Source: CAYMWF01 sp964394085 [NCBI: uncultured Gemmatimonadota bacterium] (GTDB taxonomy: Bacteria; GCA-2686955; CAYMWF01). Taken from it: 64,000 nucleotides of DNA. Of the stretch, positions 43,299 through 52,197 are shown one piece after another. Under the pieces are notes generated by a model. That model saw nothing but the letters and a program-made list of their open reading frames with translations, ran no database searches and was not told the DNA's origin. The position numbers were made by a program, and so were the translations under genes. Every line of letters starts with the position of its first letter. Position 1 is the stretch's first letter. Location of the stretch: assembly GCA_964394085.1 (NCBI GenBank), contig CAYMWF010000016.1:17169-81168 (forward strand), read 5' to 3'.

Positions 43299-43556
43299 GT
43301 GCCGCAGCACAAATCAGTAGAAAAAAGATTAAGGCAAAACAAGAAACGAAACCTTGCCAACAGATATATACGTTCGACTCTGAGGACAGAAGAAAAAAAG
43401 CTTCGAAAGCTTGAATCGACAAGCGATGCCGGAAAGGTCCTGGCAAATTATTTCTCTTTGCTCGATAAAGCGGTCAAAAGAAATATTCTGAAGAAAGATA
43501 CAGTAAACCGCAAAAAATCGAGAATGCAGAAACATATCAACAGTTTTCAGGGTTGA
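43299..43556 (+). CDS. rpsT: 30S ribosomal protein S20
   Basis: An 85-residue basic protein with the S20 start pattern (HKSVEKRLRQNKKRNLANR) and its helical bundle (KLESTSDAGKVLANYFSLLDKAVKRNILKKDTVNRKKSRM, seen as separate helices). It binds 16S rRNA at the base of the 30S body. The start is a GTG at 43299 with AGGAGG at normal spacing. An ATG five bases earlier is out of frame and stops at once. S20 is autoregulated in some bacteria through such weak starts. It is isolated on the plus strand between two minus-strand glycosyltransferase genes. Confidence 0.93.
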   Translation: MPQHKSVEKRLRQNKKRNLANRYIRSTLRTEEKKLRKLESTSDAGKVLANYFSLLDKAVKRNILKKDTVNRKKSRMQKHINSFQG

Positions 43557-43650
43557 TTCCTGTATATTCCCCTTCTCGGGCGCTCACAAAACCATCTTCC
43601 CTTAAGACCCCACATCAATTATGAGTATTTATAGTGCGGAGAATGCCTGT

Positions 43651-45666
43651 TTACCGCGTTTTCTGGTTGGATAGTCTCTCCAGTATAGTCGAAGCGCGAG
43701 AAGAACCGGTGAGATTAACAGCCTGCTTCAGGAGATTGATTGCTGCTTGTACGTTCCCGGATGCATATGTAATCAGTGCTTTGTCGATGAGAAGCCGTTC
43801 TGTTATATGGAACCGGTCTGTTTCGGGCAGGTATTGAAGAAGGAATAAACAGTAGTCGGCGCAACGCAATGCGTCATGATGCCGGCCCAGACTTGAAAAA
43901 TATAGAGCTGTAGAGTGAAAATAGTCGCTTTGGATTGAAAGATATCTGTAATCGGTACGGTTGAAAAGTAGAGTAAATGGTCGCGAAAGCCGCTTGACGA
44001 AAGTAAAGTCAGGGATGAACTCTCCATCTGGATTTCCTAATCCCAACCGACTGACCAACGGCCACGGTAATGTCATGAAGTTTCTAAGAGCCTCCCGGTC
44101 TGATTGTAATAACACGTAAGCTTCACCTTCTTCATTTCTCCTGGAGACAAGTAAGGACTCAAGAAAAGAAATGTAACTTGCTTGTATTTCGAGGGGATCG
44201 TATGGAAGATCATTTGCGAAAAGACTCAACTGTGCCAGGAAATGGTTTTTTTCTTCCACTACATCCGTCATCAGTTTCGTGTCATAACGGGTCAGGTAAT
44301 CGAAATACCATCTTCTCCTGAGGAGTTCCTTGTCAATAACCGTTACATCGGGTCTTTTCCCCTCTGCATGCTGCATATAGAGAATCGGAGCATATATGTC
44401 CCAATTATCAGTTAGCAGAATAGAGTGGTCTTCACAGTTCATCAGGATATCCCGGGAGATTTCGTATGCAATCCTGTCGGAAGCGTGATTACAGTAATCC
44501 CTGTTCGAGGTGAAAGAAAACACCCCTCCAGTCACGGCGAAAAGTATCAACGTACCGAATGCGGCTTTCTGATATCTTTTGTCTCTGGGAAGATTTATTA
44601 GGTGACCCGCACCAGTCGCCCCGAGGAAAAAAAGACAGATTACGGTCGGAAGCAAATAGCCCTCGATATCCGGGATATCATAAACACCAACCTGCAAAAG
44701 GTTGAATATTATTGCGGCTCCCAAAATGAAGGCTGCGGCGGTATCGTTTCGTAACAGCACCGGAAAACCCGCTAATATCAGCGGAAGGTAAATATGCAGA
44801 TCATAACGTATTAGAGACAACAGTAATCTTGAAATATTTGACACAAACTCCGCAGGTGAAACAGAAAACATCCATATCGAGTACTGCCCGCCGGAAATAT
44901 GATAGAAGAATTCTCGGGCTCTATCCACCCCTCCCCAGGAAAATAAAGGATTGTTCCCCTCCTGCAAAGGGAGATAGAGATATACGGATGCACCAAGCAG
45001 GAAAAAGATAAAAAAACCGAAAAGGCTTTTCGTTTGCGGATGTTTGCGGATTATTGTAATGAGCAGAAGCCCCGGAATGATGGAAAAGGCGGAATAATGG
45101 TTCCCGGCTGCAAGTCCCGCGACCAAACCGGTCAGAAGAGTTGTATCTGCGGATTTCTTCTCTCCGAGGATAAAAAGGAAAATAAGGATACTGAAACATA
45201 AAGCCGAGAGGGAGTAAACTTCGGTGATTGTTGCTTGCTCCCAGTAAGTTCTTGAAAGAGCCAATCCAGTGGGAAAGATGAACAGGGCCGCTCGTCCGTA
45301 ACCAAGAAGCCGCGCAGCCAATACAAGGAAAAGAAGTGAAAGAGTGGCATACAAGCCTGACATGGTATTGGTTAATGTGACAGGCTCGAGCAACGAGCCG
45401 GAGACGGCCTGGAGGGTACCGGCGAGTAGGGAATAGAGTGGGTATCCCGTTGGGTGCAGTATGCCACCCAGACGTATGGAGACGGCAATCTCTCCGCTGT
45501 CAACGAATGTGACTGTAGGCGCTTTTGTGAAGAAATAAAAAGCTGCGACCCCGATACAGGCCGCAACAGCAGTAGGTATTGTGATATCCGGGCCGCTTAA
45601 GGCCGGTTTTTTATTTCTTTTTGTGTCTGTTCTTCCGGAGTCTTTTCTTTCTTTTATGTGTGGCAA
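43651..45666 (-). CDS. DUF2723 (TMEM260-like) membrane glycosyltransferase
   Basis: About 671 residues with roughly twelve membrane helices. The first periplasmic loop carries VDSGEIAVSIRLGGILHPTGYPLY, matching the DUF2723 signature (DSGEL...HPPGYPLY) of protein O-mannosyltransferase-like GT-C enzymes, in two pieces of under 20 residues each here: VDSGEIAVSIRL and GGILHPTGYPLY. The C terminus (about 560-670) is helical and TPR-like (SLGRHHDALRCADYCLFLL). The start is hard to fix: no ATG, GTG or TTG lies between 45666 (TTG) and the first helix, and the TTG lies inside the small ribosomal gene. Longer starts up to 45828 would overlap that gene completely. Confidence 0.75.
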   Translation of the reverse strand: MPHIKERKDSGRTDTKRNKKPALSGPDITIPTAVAACIGVAAFYFFTKAPTVTFVDSGEIAVSIRLGGILHPTGYPLYSLLAGTLQAVSGSLLEPVTLTNTMSGLYATLSLLFLVLAARLLGYGRAALFIFPTGLALSRTYWEQATITEVYSLSALCFSILIFLFILGEKKSADTTLLTGLVAGLAAGNHYSAFSIIPGLLLITIIRKHPQTKSLFGFFIFFLLGASVYLYLPLQEGNNPLFSWGGVDRAREFFYHISGGQYSIWMFSVSPAEFVSNISRLLLSLIRYDLHIYLPLILAGFPVLLRNDTAAAFILGAAIIFNLLQVGVYDIPDIEGYLLPTVICLFFLGATGAGHLINLPRDKRYQKAAFGTLILFAVTGGVFSFTSNRDYCNHASDRIAYEISRDILMNCEDHSILLTDNWDIYAPILYMQHAEGKRPDVTVIDKELLRRRWYFDYLTRYDTKLMTDVVEEKNHFLAQLSLFANDLPYDPLEIQASYISFLESLLVSRRNEEGEAYVLLQSDREALRNFMTLPWPLVSRLGLGNPDGEFIPDFTFVKRLSRPFTLLFNRTDYRYLSIQSDYFHSTALYFSSLGRHHDALRCADYCLFLLQYLPETDRFHITERLLIDKALITYASGNVQAAINLLKQAVNLTGSSRASTILERLSNQKTR

Positions 45667-45700
45667 TTTTATGACGTTTTCTTTTTTTTCCGCTGGGCAA
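45611..45700 (-). CDS. AURKAIP1/COX24-type small ribosomal protein (29 residues)
   Basis: A complete tiny gene: TTG start (45700-45698), 29 residues, TAA stop (45613-45611). The product starts MPSGKKRKRHKIATHKRK and ends RLRKNRHKKK. It closely resembles the 29-residue AURKAIP1/COX24-domain proteins annotated in FCB genomes, related to mitochondrial mS38 and mycobacterial bS22 near the 30S decoding region (from memory of the family). AAAGGAG lies seven bases upstream. It overlaps the 5' end of the DUF2723 gene in another frame and follows the HU gene on the same strand. It is far too short for routine gene finding. Confidence 0.88.
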   Translation of the reverse strand: MPSGKKRKRHKIATHKRKKRLRKNRHKKK

Positions 45701-45844
45701 GTCGATTCTCCTTTTCTGCAACCTTTCATCGGCGAGAGCAATGTCAGATTGCAACCGAATAAAAATACCGGTCTATTCGCCGCTGGAATACGGTTCAAGT
45801 CGCGCGGCGGACATAGCCGTATAACCAAAAAGTCAGCTTGAAGT

Positions 45845-45875
45845 AATAACCTACCGCCAAAAGGTGGTAATTATT
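45845..45875 (-). terminator. hairpin at the end of the HU gene
   Basis: TACCGCC (45852-45858) pairs with GGTGGTA (45863-45869) around an AAAA loop with one G-T pair. AATAA (45845-45849) pairs with TTATT (45871-45875) as an outer stem. It overlaps the HU stop codon. No long U-run follows on the minus strand, so termination may be partial, allowing readthrough into the small ribosomal gene. Confidence 0.4.
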
Positions 45876-46146
45876 CAGCTACCCTGTTCTTGAGTTCTTT
45901 TGAAGGTTTGAAAACCGGAACCATTCTGTTCGGCACTTCAACAGGTTCACCCGTTCGCGGATTTCTTGCGATACGGCCCTTGCGCTCTTTGACTTTGAAG
46001 CTACCGAAACCCCTGATTTCGATATTGTTTCCGGTTGCGAGCGATTCTGAGATGACCTCTATGAGGTGATCAACTACAAGCGCGATATCCTTCTTGGTCA
46101 ACCCTGTTTCCTCATAAATTCTTTCAACAAGATCCGCTTTTGTCAT
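45871..46146 (-). CDS. hup: HU/IHF-family DNA-binding protein
   Basis: A 91-residue nucleoid protein of the HU/IHF family. It starts TKADLVERIYEETGLTKKDI, has the conserved IEIRGFGSFKVKERKGR beta segment, and RNPRTGEPVEVPNRMVPVF gives the DNA-binding arm with the intercalating Pro. It bends DNA and compacts the chromosome. GAGGAGG precedes the ATG. A sigma-70 promoter is predicted about 90 bases upstream. Confidence 0.95.
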   Translation of the reverse strand: MTKADLVERIYEETGLTKKDIALVVDHLIEVISESLATGNNIEIRGFGSFKVKERKGRIARNPRTGEPVEVPNRMVPVFKPSKELKNRVAE

Positions 46147-46233
46147 CGAAACCTCCTCTTACACCAACTCTGATCGACAAATGAAAAAACAAATTCATAC
46201 CTGGAGTTTCCGTAGTACGGAAAATACACCTGA

Positions 46234-46262
46234 AGAATACACGTATAAGCTGTGTAAGTCAA
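46234..46262 (-). promoter_or_regulatory. predicted sigma-70 promoter for the HU gene
   Basis: On the minus strand TTGACT (46262-46257), a 17-base spacer and TATTCT (46239-46234). The leader would be about 80 bases and contains the small palindrome TTTCCG-TAGTA-CGGAAA at 46207-46223. Confidence 0.5.
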
Positions 46263-46272
46263 GCTGTTTCAA

Positions 46273-47535
46273 CTAACAATCCTTGGCGAAGAATAATTCT
46301 TCGTCGGGAATTCGTTTCTGTTCTACAATCTCGAGCTTGCTCGATGCAAAACTGCTCATTTGCGGGTCGTTGACCGCCCCTGAATATGATTGTTTGGCTT
46401 GGTTGTAATATTTATTGGCTTGTTTTCCGAAGCGTTTGCATTTCTGTTTCTCGAAAGCTTTTTTCGATTTGTCGCCGTGGGCTTCGAAAAGTTCTCCCTG
46501 ACGTACAAGTGTCTCGCCATCCAGAGGATTGATTCTCAATGCTTTGTTTATGTAAACTTCAGCACGATCCAGTTGACCGCTTTCGATACAGCCGATACTT
46601 ATCTGATTCAGGAACTTCACGCTGTTCGGTTCTCTGATAAGCAGCCTTTCGTAAGTATTGATCATCCGAGTATACTGTTTCTGCTTCTTATAAATATCTC
46701 CGAGATGCATGGCCGCATTCGGGTAATCGGGTCTGAGATCGAGAAGAACCAGCAGCAACTTTTCGGCAGTGGATAATTTGCCGAGTTTTTTATTACATAT
46801 TGCCAGGAAGTAGAGAGCCTCTTCATCCTGAGCGTTTCCGTCGACAATTGACTGGAATACCTCTACCGCACCTTTGTAATCCCTCTCCTGATACAGGAGC
46901 TTCCCAAGCCTGAATGCTGAGGTGGCATCATCGGGCGCTATTGAGTGGATTTCTTTGTAGTATTCTATTGCTTTCGCCGTGTTACCCTGCATTTCATACA
47001 TGGCGGCAACCCGTAGACGAGTGTCAACATCTTCGGGATTGTTGTTGATGATTTCGAGGTATACCGTTAGAAGCTTGTCGATGTCTTCTCTACTTTGACT
47101 GATAATTGCAGCCTGGCGATTAAGAGCCCGGTCATAATATTTCTTCGGGTCTTTTTCGTTGTCGATCACGTATTGGAACTTGTTTAGAGACTCTTCCAGG
47201 CGCTCTGTTTGAAAATAAATCTCCGCCAGGTAAAAGGCGGCTTTAATATTATCAGGTTCAATTTCAACTACTGTGTTGAACCGCTTCTCGGCTTCACTGA
47301 AGTTTTTCTGCTTGAATGCTTCATATCCCCTGCTCAAGTTCCTTTTCATTTCGAGTTCTGCAGGATCTTTTTCTTGTACGGCTGCGGGAGGAGCGGTAAC
47401 GCTTTCTTCAGCGGTTTTATCGACGGGTGCGATCTCCTTTTCGACAGTGGTACAACCACCGGCAAGAAGAGCGATGCAGACAAATAATACAACTGGATTT
47501 ATCTGTAAACAGTGCTTGGTTTTTTTGAATGGCAT
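46273..47535 (-). CDS. TPR-repeat lipoprotein
   Basis: A 420-residue lipoprotein (lipobox LLAGGC, Cys about 28) with a short acidic linker and around eight tetratricopeptide repeats from residue 65 onward. Examples are AFKQKNFSEAEKRFNTVVEI, AAFYLAEIYFQTERLEES, AIEYYKEIHSIAPDDATSA and AEVYINKALRINPLDGETL. Such proteins scaffold envelope complexes, and many T9SS or pilus organisms have several. GGAG precedes the ATG. A promoter with a perfect -35 lies upstream inside the end of nadB. The partner complex cannot be told. Confidence 0.8.
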   Translation of the reverse strand: MPFKKTKHCLQINPVVLFVCIALLAGGCTTVEKEIAPVDKTAEESVTAPPAAVQEKDPAELEMKRNLSRGYEAFKQKNFSEAEKRFNTVVEIEPDNIKAAFYLAEIYFQTERLEESLNKFQYVIDNEKDPKKYYDRALNRQAAIISQSREDIDKLLTVYLEIINNNPEDVDTRLRVAAMYEMQGNTAKAIEYYKEIHSIAPDDATSAFRLGKLLYQERDYKGAVEVFQSIVDGNAQDEEALYFLAICNKKLGKLSTAEKLLLVLLDLRPDYPNAAMHLGDIYKKQKQYTRMINTYERLLIREPNSVKFLNQISIGCIESGQLDRAEVYINKALRINPLDGETLVRQGELFEAHGDKSKKAFEKQKCKRFGKQANKYYNQAKQSYSGAVNDPQMSSFASSKLEIVEQKRIPDEELFFAKDC

Positions 47536-47586
47536 CAGAATCTCCGTTTGTTGAACAAGTCATCCTCAAAGAACGTAACTTCCGGC

Positions 47587-47615
47587 AGATTAATATTTAA
47601 CAGGAATCATGTCAA
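47587..47615 (-). promoter_or_regulatory. predicted sigma-70 promoter for the TPR lipoprotein
   Basis: On the minus strand a perfect TTGACA (47615-47610), a 17-base spacer and TAATCT (47592-47587). It lies just downstream of the nadB stop, 52 bases before the ATG. Confidence 0.45.
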
Positions 47616-47621
47616 GGTTTG

Positions 47622-49232
47622 TCACGCTTTAGCCGGTTCCAGGATAATTCGTGTGTTCTTTCTCCATCGCCGGTTGTCTTTTTTAGGATGTTCTTTGAGG
47701 AAATGCAGCCCTCTGCTCTCCTTGCGCTGTCCTGCGCACCAGGTTACCAGGCATGCGGCATATGCCATATTCCGTGTCTGGACGAGGTCAGTGCTCAGCC
47801 TACCTTCATTGAAAATTTCATCAACCTCTTCACGTATCAGATTCAGTCTTCTTGCGGCATATGAAAGGTGTTTTCCGGTTCTTACAATGCCGACATAGTG
47901 CCACATGATATTCTGAATTTCTCTTCTGAATTGCCGCAGGACAGGATCGGAGCTCTCTGAATAAACGTACGTCGGTATGTTTCCCGGCCGCAGGGCTTCC
48001 ATCGCCGGAGCTTCAGATTCCGCGTTCAGAGCCTGGACTGCTTTATGCGAAAAGACCACTGCCTCCAGCAGGGAGTTCGAAGCCAGGCGGTTTGCACCGT
48101 GGACACCCGTACAGGCTACTTCACCAGCCGCGAATAGACCGGGTATCGATGTGTGAGCATCTAAATCAGTTTTTATACCACCGCACTGGTAATGCGCCGC
48201 AGGAATTACCGGTATAGGACTGTTGGCGATGTCGATCCCCAGACTCAGGCACTTCTTGTATATGGTCGGGAAACGCTCCATGATCCTTGTTTTCGACAAA
48301 TGCGTGATCGAAAGAAACACGCAACGCTCACCCGATTTTTTCAATTCTGCGTCGATTGCCCGCGCAACGATATCCCGCGGCGCGAGCTCGGCGTCTTCAT
48401 GGTATCCGGGCATAAACCTTTCACCGGCCTTTGTGAGGAGTTTGCCGCCCTCTCCCCTCAACGCTTCAGAAATGAGAAACGAATCGGCATGTTTATGGTA
48501 AAGCGCAGTCGGATGAAACTGGATGAATTCCATGTTGTTGATTTCGGCCCCGGCCCTGTACCCCATCGCGACGCCGTCACCCGTGGCTATTGCGGGATTG
48601 GTTGTATGAAGGTAAATTTTCCCAAGCCCGCCGGTGCAAAGAAATACTTCCCCGGCGAGGAACAGTTCGACTTCACCCGCAACCAGGTCAAGCGCAATGG
48701 CGCCCGAGCATCTGCGTTGATGCTCAATCTCGGTCATTATCAAATCAACGGCTATGTGATTTTCATAAACGAGAATCCCATCTCTGGCGAGCGCAGCGGC
48801 TACCAGTGCCCGTTCGATCTCTTTTCCGGTCAGATCGGCTGAATGAACTATACGACGTGCTGAATGACCTCCTTCCCGGCCGAGAGACAGGGGAGCGCTC
48901 CCGTCCTTCCGGCGTTCCCTGGAAAATCTTACACCGAATTGAATCAATCGTTCGATCTGGGCGGGACCGTTCTCCACGAGAATCCGGACCGCTACTTCGT
49001 TGCACAAATCCGCGCCCGCTTTGAGGGTATCCCCTATATGCAGGTTGAAACTGTCCTTCGAACCCAGGACCGAAGCGATTCCTCCCTGAGCGAGATTCGT
49101 GCTGGACTCCGTGTTGTCCTTTTTCGTTATCAGAATCACCGAGCCTTTTCGGGCGGCTTCGAGGGCGAAGGAAAGACCTGCGATTCCGGAACCGACTACG
49201 AGATAATCACTCTTGTTGATCCGCAATTTCAT
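47622..49232 (-). CDS. nadB: L-aspartate oxidase
   Basis: A 536-residue flavoprotein that oxidises L-aspartate to iminoaspartate, the first step of NAD synthesis. It shows the FAD dinucleotide loop VVGSGIAGLSFALEA at 12-26, SSTNLAQGGIASVL near 43, EGGHSARRIVHSADLTG near 120, and the C-terminal FAD loop LFAAGEVACTGVHGANRLASNSLLE, given here as GEVACTGVHGANRL near 358. The C-terminal helical domain ends in a basic tail. AGGAG precedes the ATG. The gene overlaps the LpxK fusion gene by 26 bases, so they are probably co-transcribed. No nadA or nadC is seen in the window. Confidence 0.94.
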   Translation of the reverse strand: MKLRINKSDYLVVGSGIAGLSFALEAARKGSVILITKKDNTESSTNLAQGGIASVLGSKDSFNLHIGDTLKAGADLCNEVAVRILVENGPAQIERLIQFGVRFSRERRKDGSAPLSLGREGGHSARRIVHSADLTGKEIERALVAAALARDGILVYENHIAVDLIMTEIEHQRRCSGAIALDLVAGEVELFLAGEVFLCTGGLGKIYLHTTNPAIATGDGVAMGYRAGAEINNMEFIQFHPTALYHKHADSFLISEALRGEGGKLLTKAGERFMPGYHEDAELAPRDIVARAIDAELKKSGERCVFLSITHLSKTRIMERFPTIYKKCLSLGIDIANSPIPVIPAAHYQCGGIKTDLDAHTSIPGLFAAGEVACTGVHGANRLASNSLLEAVVFSHKAVQALNAESEAPAMEALRPGNIPTYVYSESSDPVLRQFRREIQNIMWHYVGIVRTGKHLSYAARRLNLIREEVDEIFNEGRLSTDLVQTRNMAYAACLVTWCAGQRKESRGLHFLKEHPKKDNRRWRKNTRIILEPAKA

Positions 49233-51012
49233 ATTCTCCTATACAGTCCAGGACTGACTGGTAGAAGGAAGACGGCATTTCGACCCGCATCGTTACCGCC
49301 AGGACAGGCAGCCGGGACTCGAAACCTGTGATTCTGACCAGATCTTTTTCCGTCGTAATAATGAATTCAGCACCTTTAGCTTTCGCGATTTGTGATATTC
49401 TGTCGATGTCGCGACTCGTGAAAGGGAAATGATCGGGATACTCGAAATGAACTATCGGAGCATACCCGTTCTGCCGGAGATCATACATAAATCGTTCTGC
49501 ACCCGCTATCCCGGTCAGGACGGCGATTCCCGATTCTTTTGAGATAAAAAGACTGTCCGACACTTCACCAGGATTTCTGATCATTCCATGGAGTTTCCGA
49601 GCGCCGTTGAATACCGGTTTGCCTAGAAAGCTCCTCCCCTCTCCCGATTTTTCCAACCCGGTAAACACTACCATGTCCGCGCGGCCGGCGGCGGCGGGGG
49701 GTTCTCTCAGGAATCCGGCCGGGAGAAGATTCCCATCCGTGATCTCCAAGGGTGCTCCGTGTACGAGAATATCCAGGTTCCGTTTCAACCTGTAATGCTG
49801 AAACCCGTCGTCCAGGAGCATCACGTCAACGTTGAATCGCTCCACAGCGACAAGGCCGGCGGCGTATCTGTCCTTTCCCAGAATCAACGGAACGCCTCTG
49901 TTATTTACAGCCAGCATCCATGGCTCATCACCCGCTTCTTCCTGCGAAATACAAAGTTGGTCGCCATCCGAAAGAACGACGGGATTCGTTCCGGAACTGC
50001 GACCTCCGTATCCCCTGCTGAGAATCGCCGGTTTCAACCCGTTTTTGAGAAGAAAGCGTGCAAGTTCCGCAATCAGGGGGGTTTTCCCCGTTCCACCGGC
50101 TTTCAGGCTGCCGACACTGACAACAGGGACAGGGAGTCGCTTCGCTCCAGGTATTCCGGCTCGGAAAGAAAAATAGCGCAGGGCCGCAGCCGCGCCGTAC
50201 AGCATCGAAAGAGGAAGAAGGACCGGACGAAGAGTCCGGGAAGAGGGCGTCTGGTGAAGCAGCATCTTCCCTCCTCCCCCGGTGATCCGTTCAGGTTGCG
50301 GCCTGGTTCTCAGAGAATGATCGCAGTTCCGGGATTGATTTACAAACGTTGGATTTTCGGAGTTCTCCGGGTTCGGTTCAAGGATGGAAACTTTTGCTAG
50401 CTCGCTGGTCAGGGAATCTGTGAAAGAAGCCGAGTTCCCTTCGTATTTTACCGGGGTGCCATACCGGATACGGCATGCGGAACCGGGCTTGGGAACGACA
50501 TGCCTGTCCCAGGACGATAACCTCCAGTATTTGGTAGCCGAATAGCCGAGCGGGATAACGGGCATGCCGGTGATTTTGGCAAGAGCGGCGATCCCCTGCT
50601 TCACCTGCCCGGCAGGTCCCCGGGGGCCGTCCGGTGTAATCCCGAGATCCGTATCGGCGGCGCCTTTTACCATTCCGAATAATCCTGCTACACCTCCGCG
50701 GGTGCTGGACCCCCTTGCCGCACTGTAACCGAGCTTCTCGAGGATCGACGTTATCAACTGACCGTCGCGATGCCTGCTGATCAGGAGATGAATATTCTTG
50801 CCCCTGAGATGATAAGCGAGGATTACCAGGTGTGAGTGCCAGGATGCAAAGATGACATTGCCGTTTTTCGACATTTTCCGGGCTGCGGAGATATTCGCGG
50901 TGCCTTCTTCCGTCAAGCGCAGAGAGCCATACAGCAATCTTAAAATTATCCTGCCTGCGAAGGGAGCCAGAGTCAGGAACATCCTGTTTTGAACCGGTCC
51001 GCCGCGTTTCAT
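49207..51012 (-). CDS. lpxK: DUF374 acyltransferase-like / tetraacyldisaccharide 4'-kinase (LpxK) fusion
   Basis: A 601-residue fusion. Residues about 1-210 form a DUF374 lysophospholipid-acyltransferase-like domain (FASWHSHLVILAYHLRG gives the His motif, then GYSAARGSSTRGG and GITPDGPRGP). Residues about 250-600 are LpxK, which adds the 4'-phosphate to lipid A, with the P-loop GGTGKTP near 310 and LLDDGFQHYRL near 405. The 40-residue linker is Pro/Asn rich. Inside it a GGGGGAGGGAAG sequence precedes an ATG at 50265, so LpxK might also be made alone. The start overlaps the lpxB stop (ATGA). Separate DUF374 and LpxK genes are the usual state. Confidence 0.87.
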   Translation of the reverse strand: MKRGGPVQNRMFLTLAPFAGRIILRLLYGSLRLTEEGTANISAARKMSKNGNVIFASWHSHLVILAYHLRGKNIHLLISRHRDGQLITSILEKLGYSAARGSSTRGGVAGLFGMVKGAADTDLGITPDGPRGPAGQVKQGIAALAKITGMPVIPLGYSATKYWRLSSWDRHVVPKPGSACRIRYGTPVKYEGNSASFTDSLTSELAKVSILEPNPENSENPTFVNQSRNCDHSLRTRPQPERITGGGGKMLLHQTPSSRTLRPVLLPLSMLYGAAAALRYFSFRAGIPGAKRLPVPVVSVGSLKAGGTGKTPLIAELARFLLKNGLKPAILSRGYGGRSSGTNPVVLSDGDQLCISQEEAGDEPWMLAVNNRGVPLILGKDRYAAGLVAVERFNVDVMLLDDGFQHYRLKRNLDILVHGAPLEITDGNLLPAGFLREPPAAAGRADMVVFTGLEKSGEGRSFLGKPVFNGARKLHGMIRNPGEVSDSLFISKESGIAVLTGIAGAERFMYDLRQNGYAPIVHFEYPDHFPFTSRDIDRISQIAKAKGAEFIITTEKDLVRITGFESRLPVLAVTMRVEMPSSFYQSVLDCIGEYEIADQQE

Positions 51013-52193
51013 GAATCGCTCCCGGCAGTCAGGAATCCGTGCAGAGCGTCAGCCGCCCTCTCCGCAGCGGTTCTTCCGTCTTTGACCGGGGGTGCGAGCC
51101 TTCGTCGGACCTCCGCGTATCCGTCGGTCAGTCCTTTCAGGTATTCCCCGTTTTGCAGTAGCTTCAGGCATTCCTCCTTCAACCGCTCGGGAGATGCTTC
51201 GTGCTGGATAAGTTCGGCAACCAGCCTGCGTTCCGCCACCAGGTTCACGAGACTGATATAGGGAGCTTTCAGTAAAGCTTTACCCAGGACATATGTCAGC
51301 CGACCGGTACGGTAAACAACGACCATGGGAGCGCCTGCCAGCGAAGCTTCGAGAGTCGCGGTTCCCGAGGCTACGATAGCGGCCCCGCATCCTTCAAGCA
51401 GATGATGCGTCCTGCCGGTGAGTACCCTTGCGTGCAAACCGGACAACCTGAGGATACTTTCATACAGACTGGACGGGATATTCGCGGATCTCGCTATAAC
51501 GAATTCGAATACCCGGTCGCTTTCTTCTTGGAGCAATTCACCCGTTCTCAGCATGACCGGGAGTATCCGAACGATCTCCTGGATCCGGCTGCCCGGAAGG
51601 AGAGCGATCAGGTCTTTTCTGGCGGATCTTCGTCTCTCCGGAATCAGGTCCTGGAGCGGATGTCCGGTGTAGAAGACGGGAACCCCGGCTTGCCTGTAGA
51701 TACTTTCTTCGAAAGGGAAGATTACTGTCATCAGGTCCACCCAGCGCCTGATTTTTTTTATCCTTCGGCCACCCCAGGCCCAGATCTTGGGACTGATATA
51801 ATAGAACACCGGGACGCCGGCCCTGGATGCGCTTCGAGCCAGTCGCAGGTTCATGCCCGGATAATCGACAAGAACCGCGGCGTCCGGTTTCTTCTCACGA
51901 ATCAGACGGGCGAGGTTGCGGCGCGCCCTGGATAAAGAACGACCATGGCGGAGTACTTCCTGGATGCCCATTACCGACAATTCGTCGACATGGTGAGTCA
52001 GGCGGACACCCTCGGCTTCGAGAAGATCGCCGCCGGCGCCGAAGCAATTGACCGGCCCGAACATCTTCCGGTACGCGGCGATCAGTTCCGAGCCGCGCTG
52101 GTCGCCGGATACTTCACCCGCGCAGACGAACAGAGAGACCGGGGAATTGCCGGGAGACTCTTTGCTTTTGGGCGGCGATTCATCGTATTGCAT
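51009..52193 (-). CDS. lpxB: lipid-A-disaccharide synthase
   Basis: About 394 residues of LpxB, which condenses lipid X with UDP-2,3-diacylglucosamine. The N terminus has the CAGEVSGDQRGSELI motif and VNCFGAGGDLLEAEGV. KPDAAVLVDYPGMNLRLA and YYISPKIWAWGGRRIKKI follow near residues 95 and 120, and the C-terminal SGTATLEASLAGAPMVVVYR block completes the glycosyltransferase fold. The ATG at 52193 gives the normal LpxB length. A longer frame to 52397 would lie wholly inside the upstream gene. With the LpxK fusion it forms a lipid A operon. Confidence 0.92.
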   Translation of the reverse strand: MQYDESPPKSKESPGNSPVSLFVCAGEVSGDQRGSELIAAYRKMFGPVNCFGAGGDLLEAEGVRLTHHVDELSVMGIQEVLRHGRSLSRARRNLARLIREKKPDAAVLVDYPGMNLRLARSASRAGVPVFYYISPKIWAWGGRRIKKIRRWVDLMTVIFPFEESIYRQAGVPVFYTGHPLQDLIPERRRSARKDLIALLPGSRIQEIVRILPVMLRTGELLQEESDRVFEFVIARSANIPSSLYESILRLSGLHARVLTGRTHHLLEGCGAAIVASGTATLEASLAGAPMVVVYRTGRLTYVLGKALLKAPYISLVNLVAERRLVAELIQHEASPERLKEECLKLLQNGEYLKGLTDGYAEVRRRLAPPVKDGRTAAERAADALHGFLTAGSDS

Positions 52194-52197
52194 GATG

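Noticed and set aside
45667-45828. N-terminal extension of the DUF2723 gene up to 45828
   Set aside because: It would cover the small ribosomal gene entirely and encodes no membrane helix or family-like sequence.
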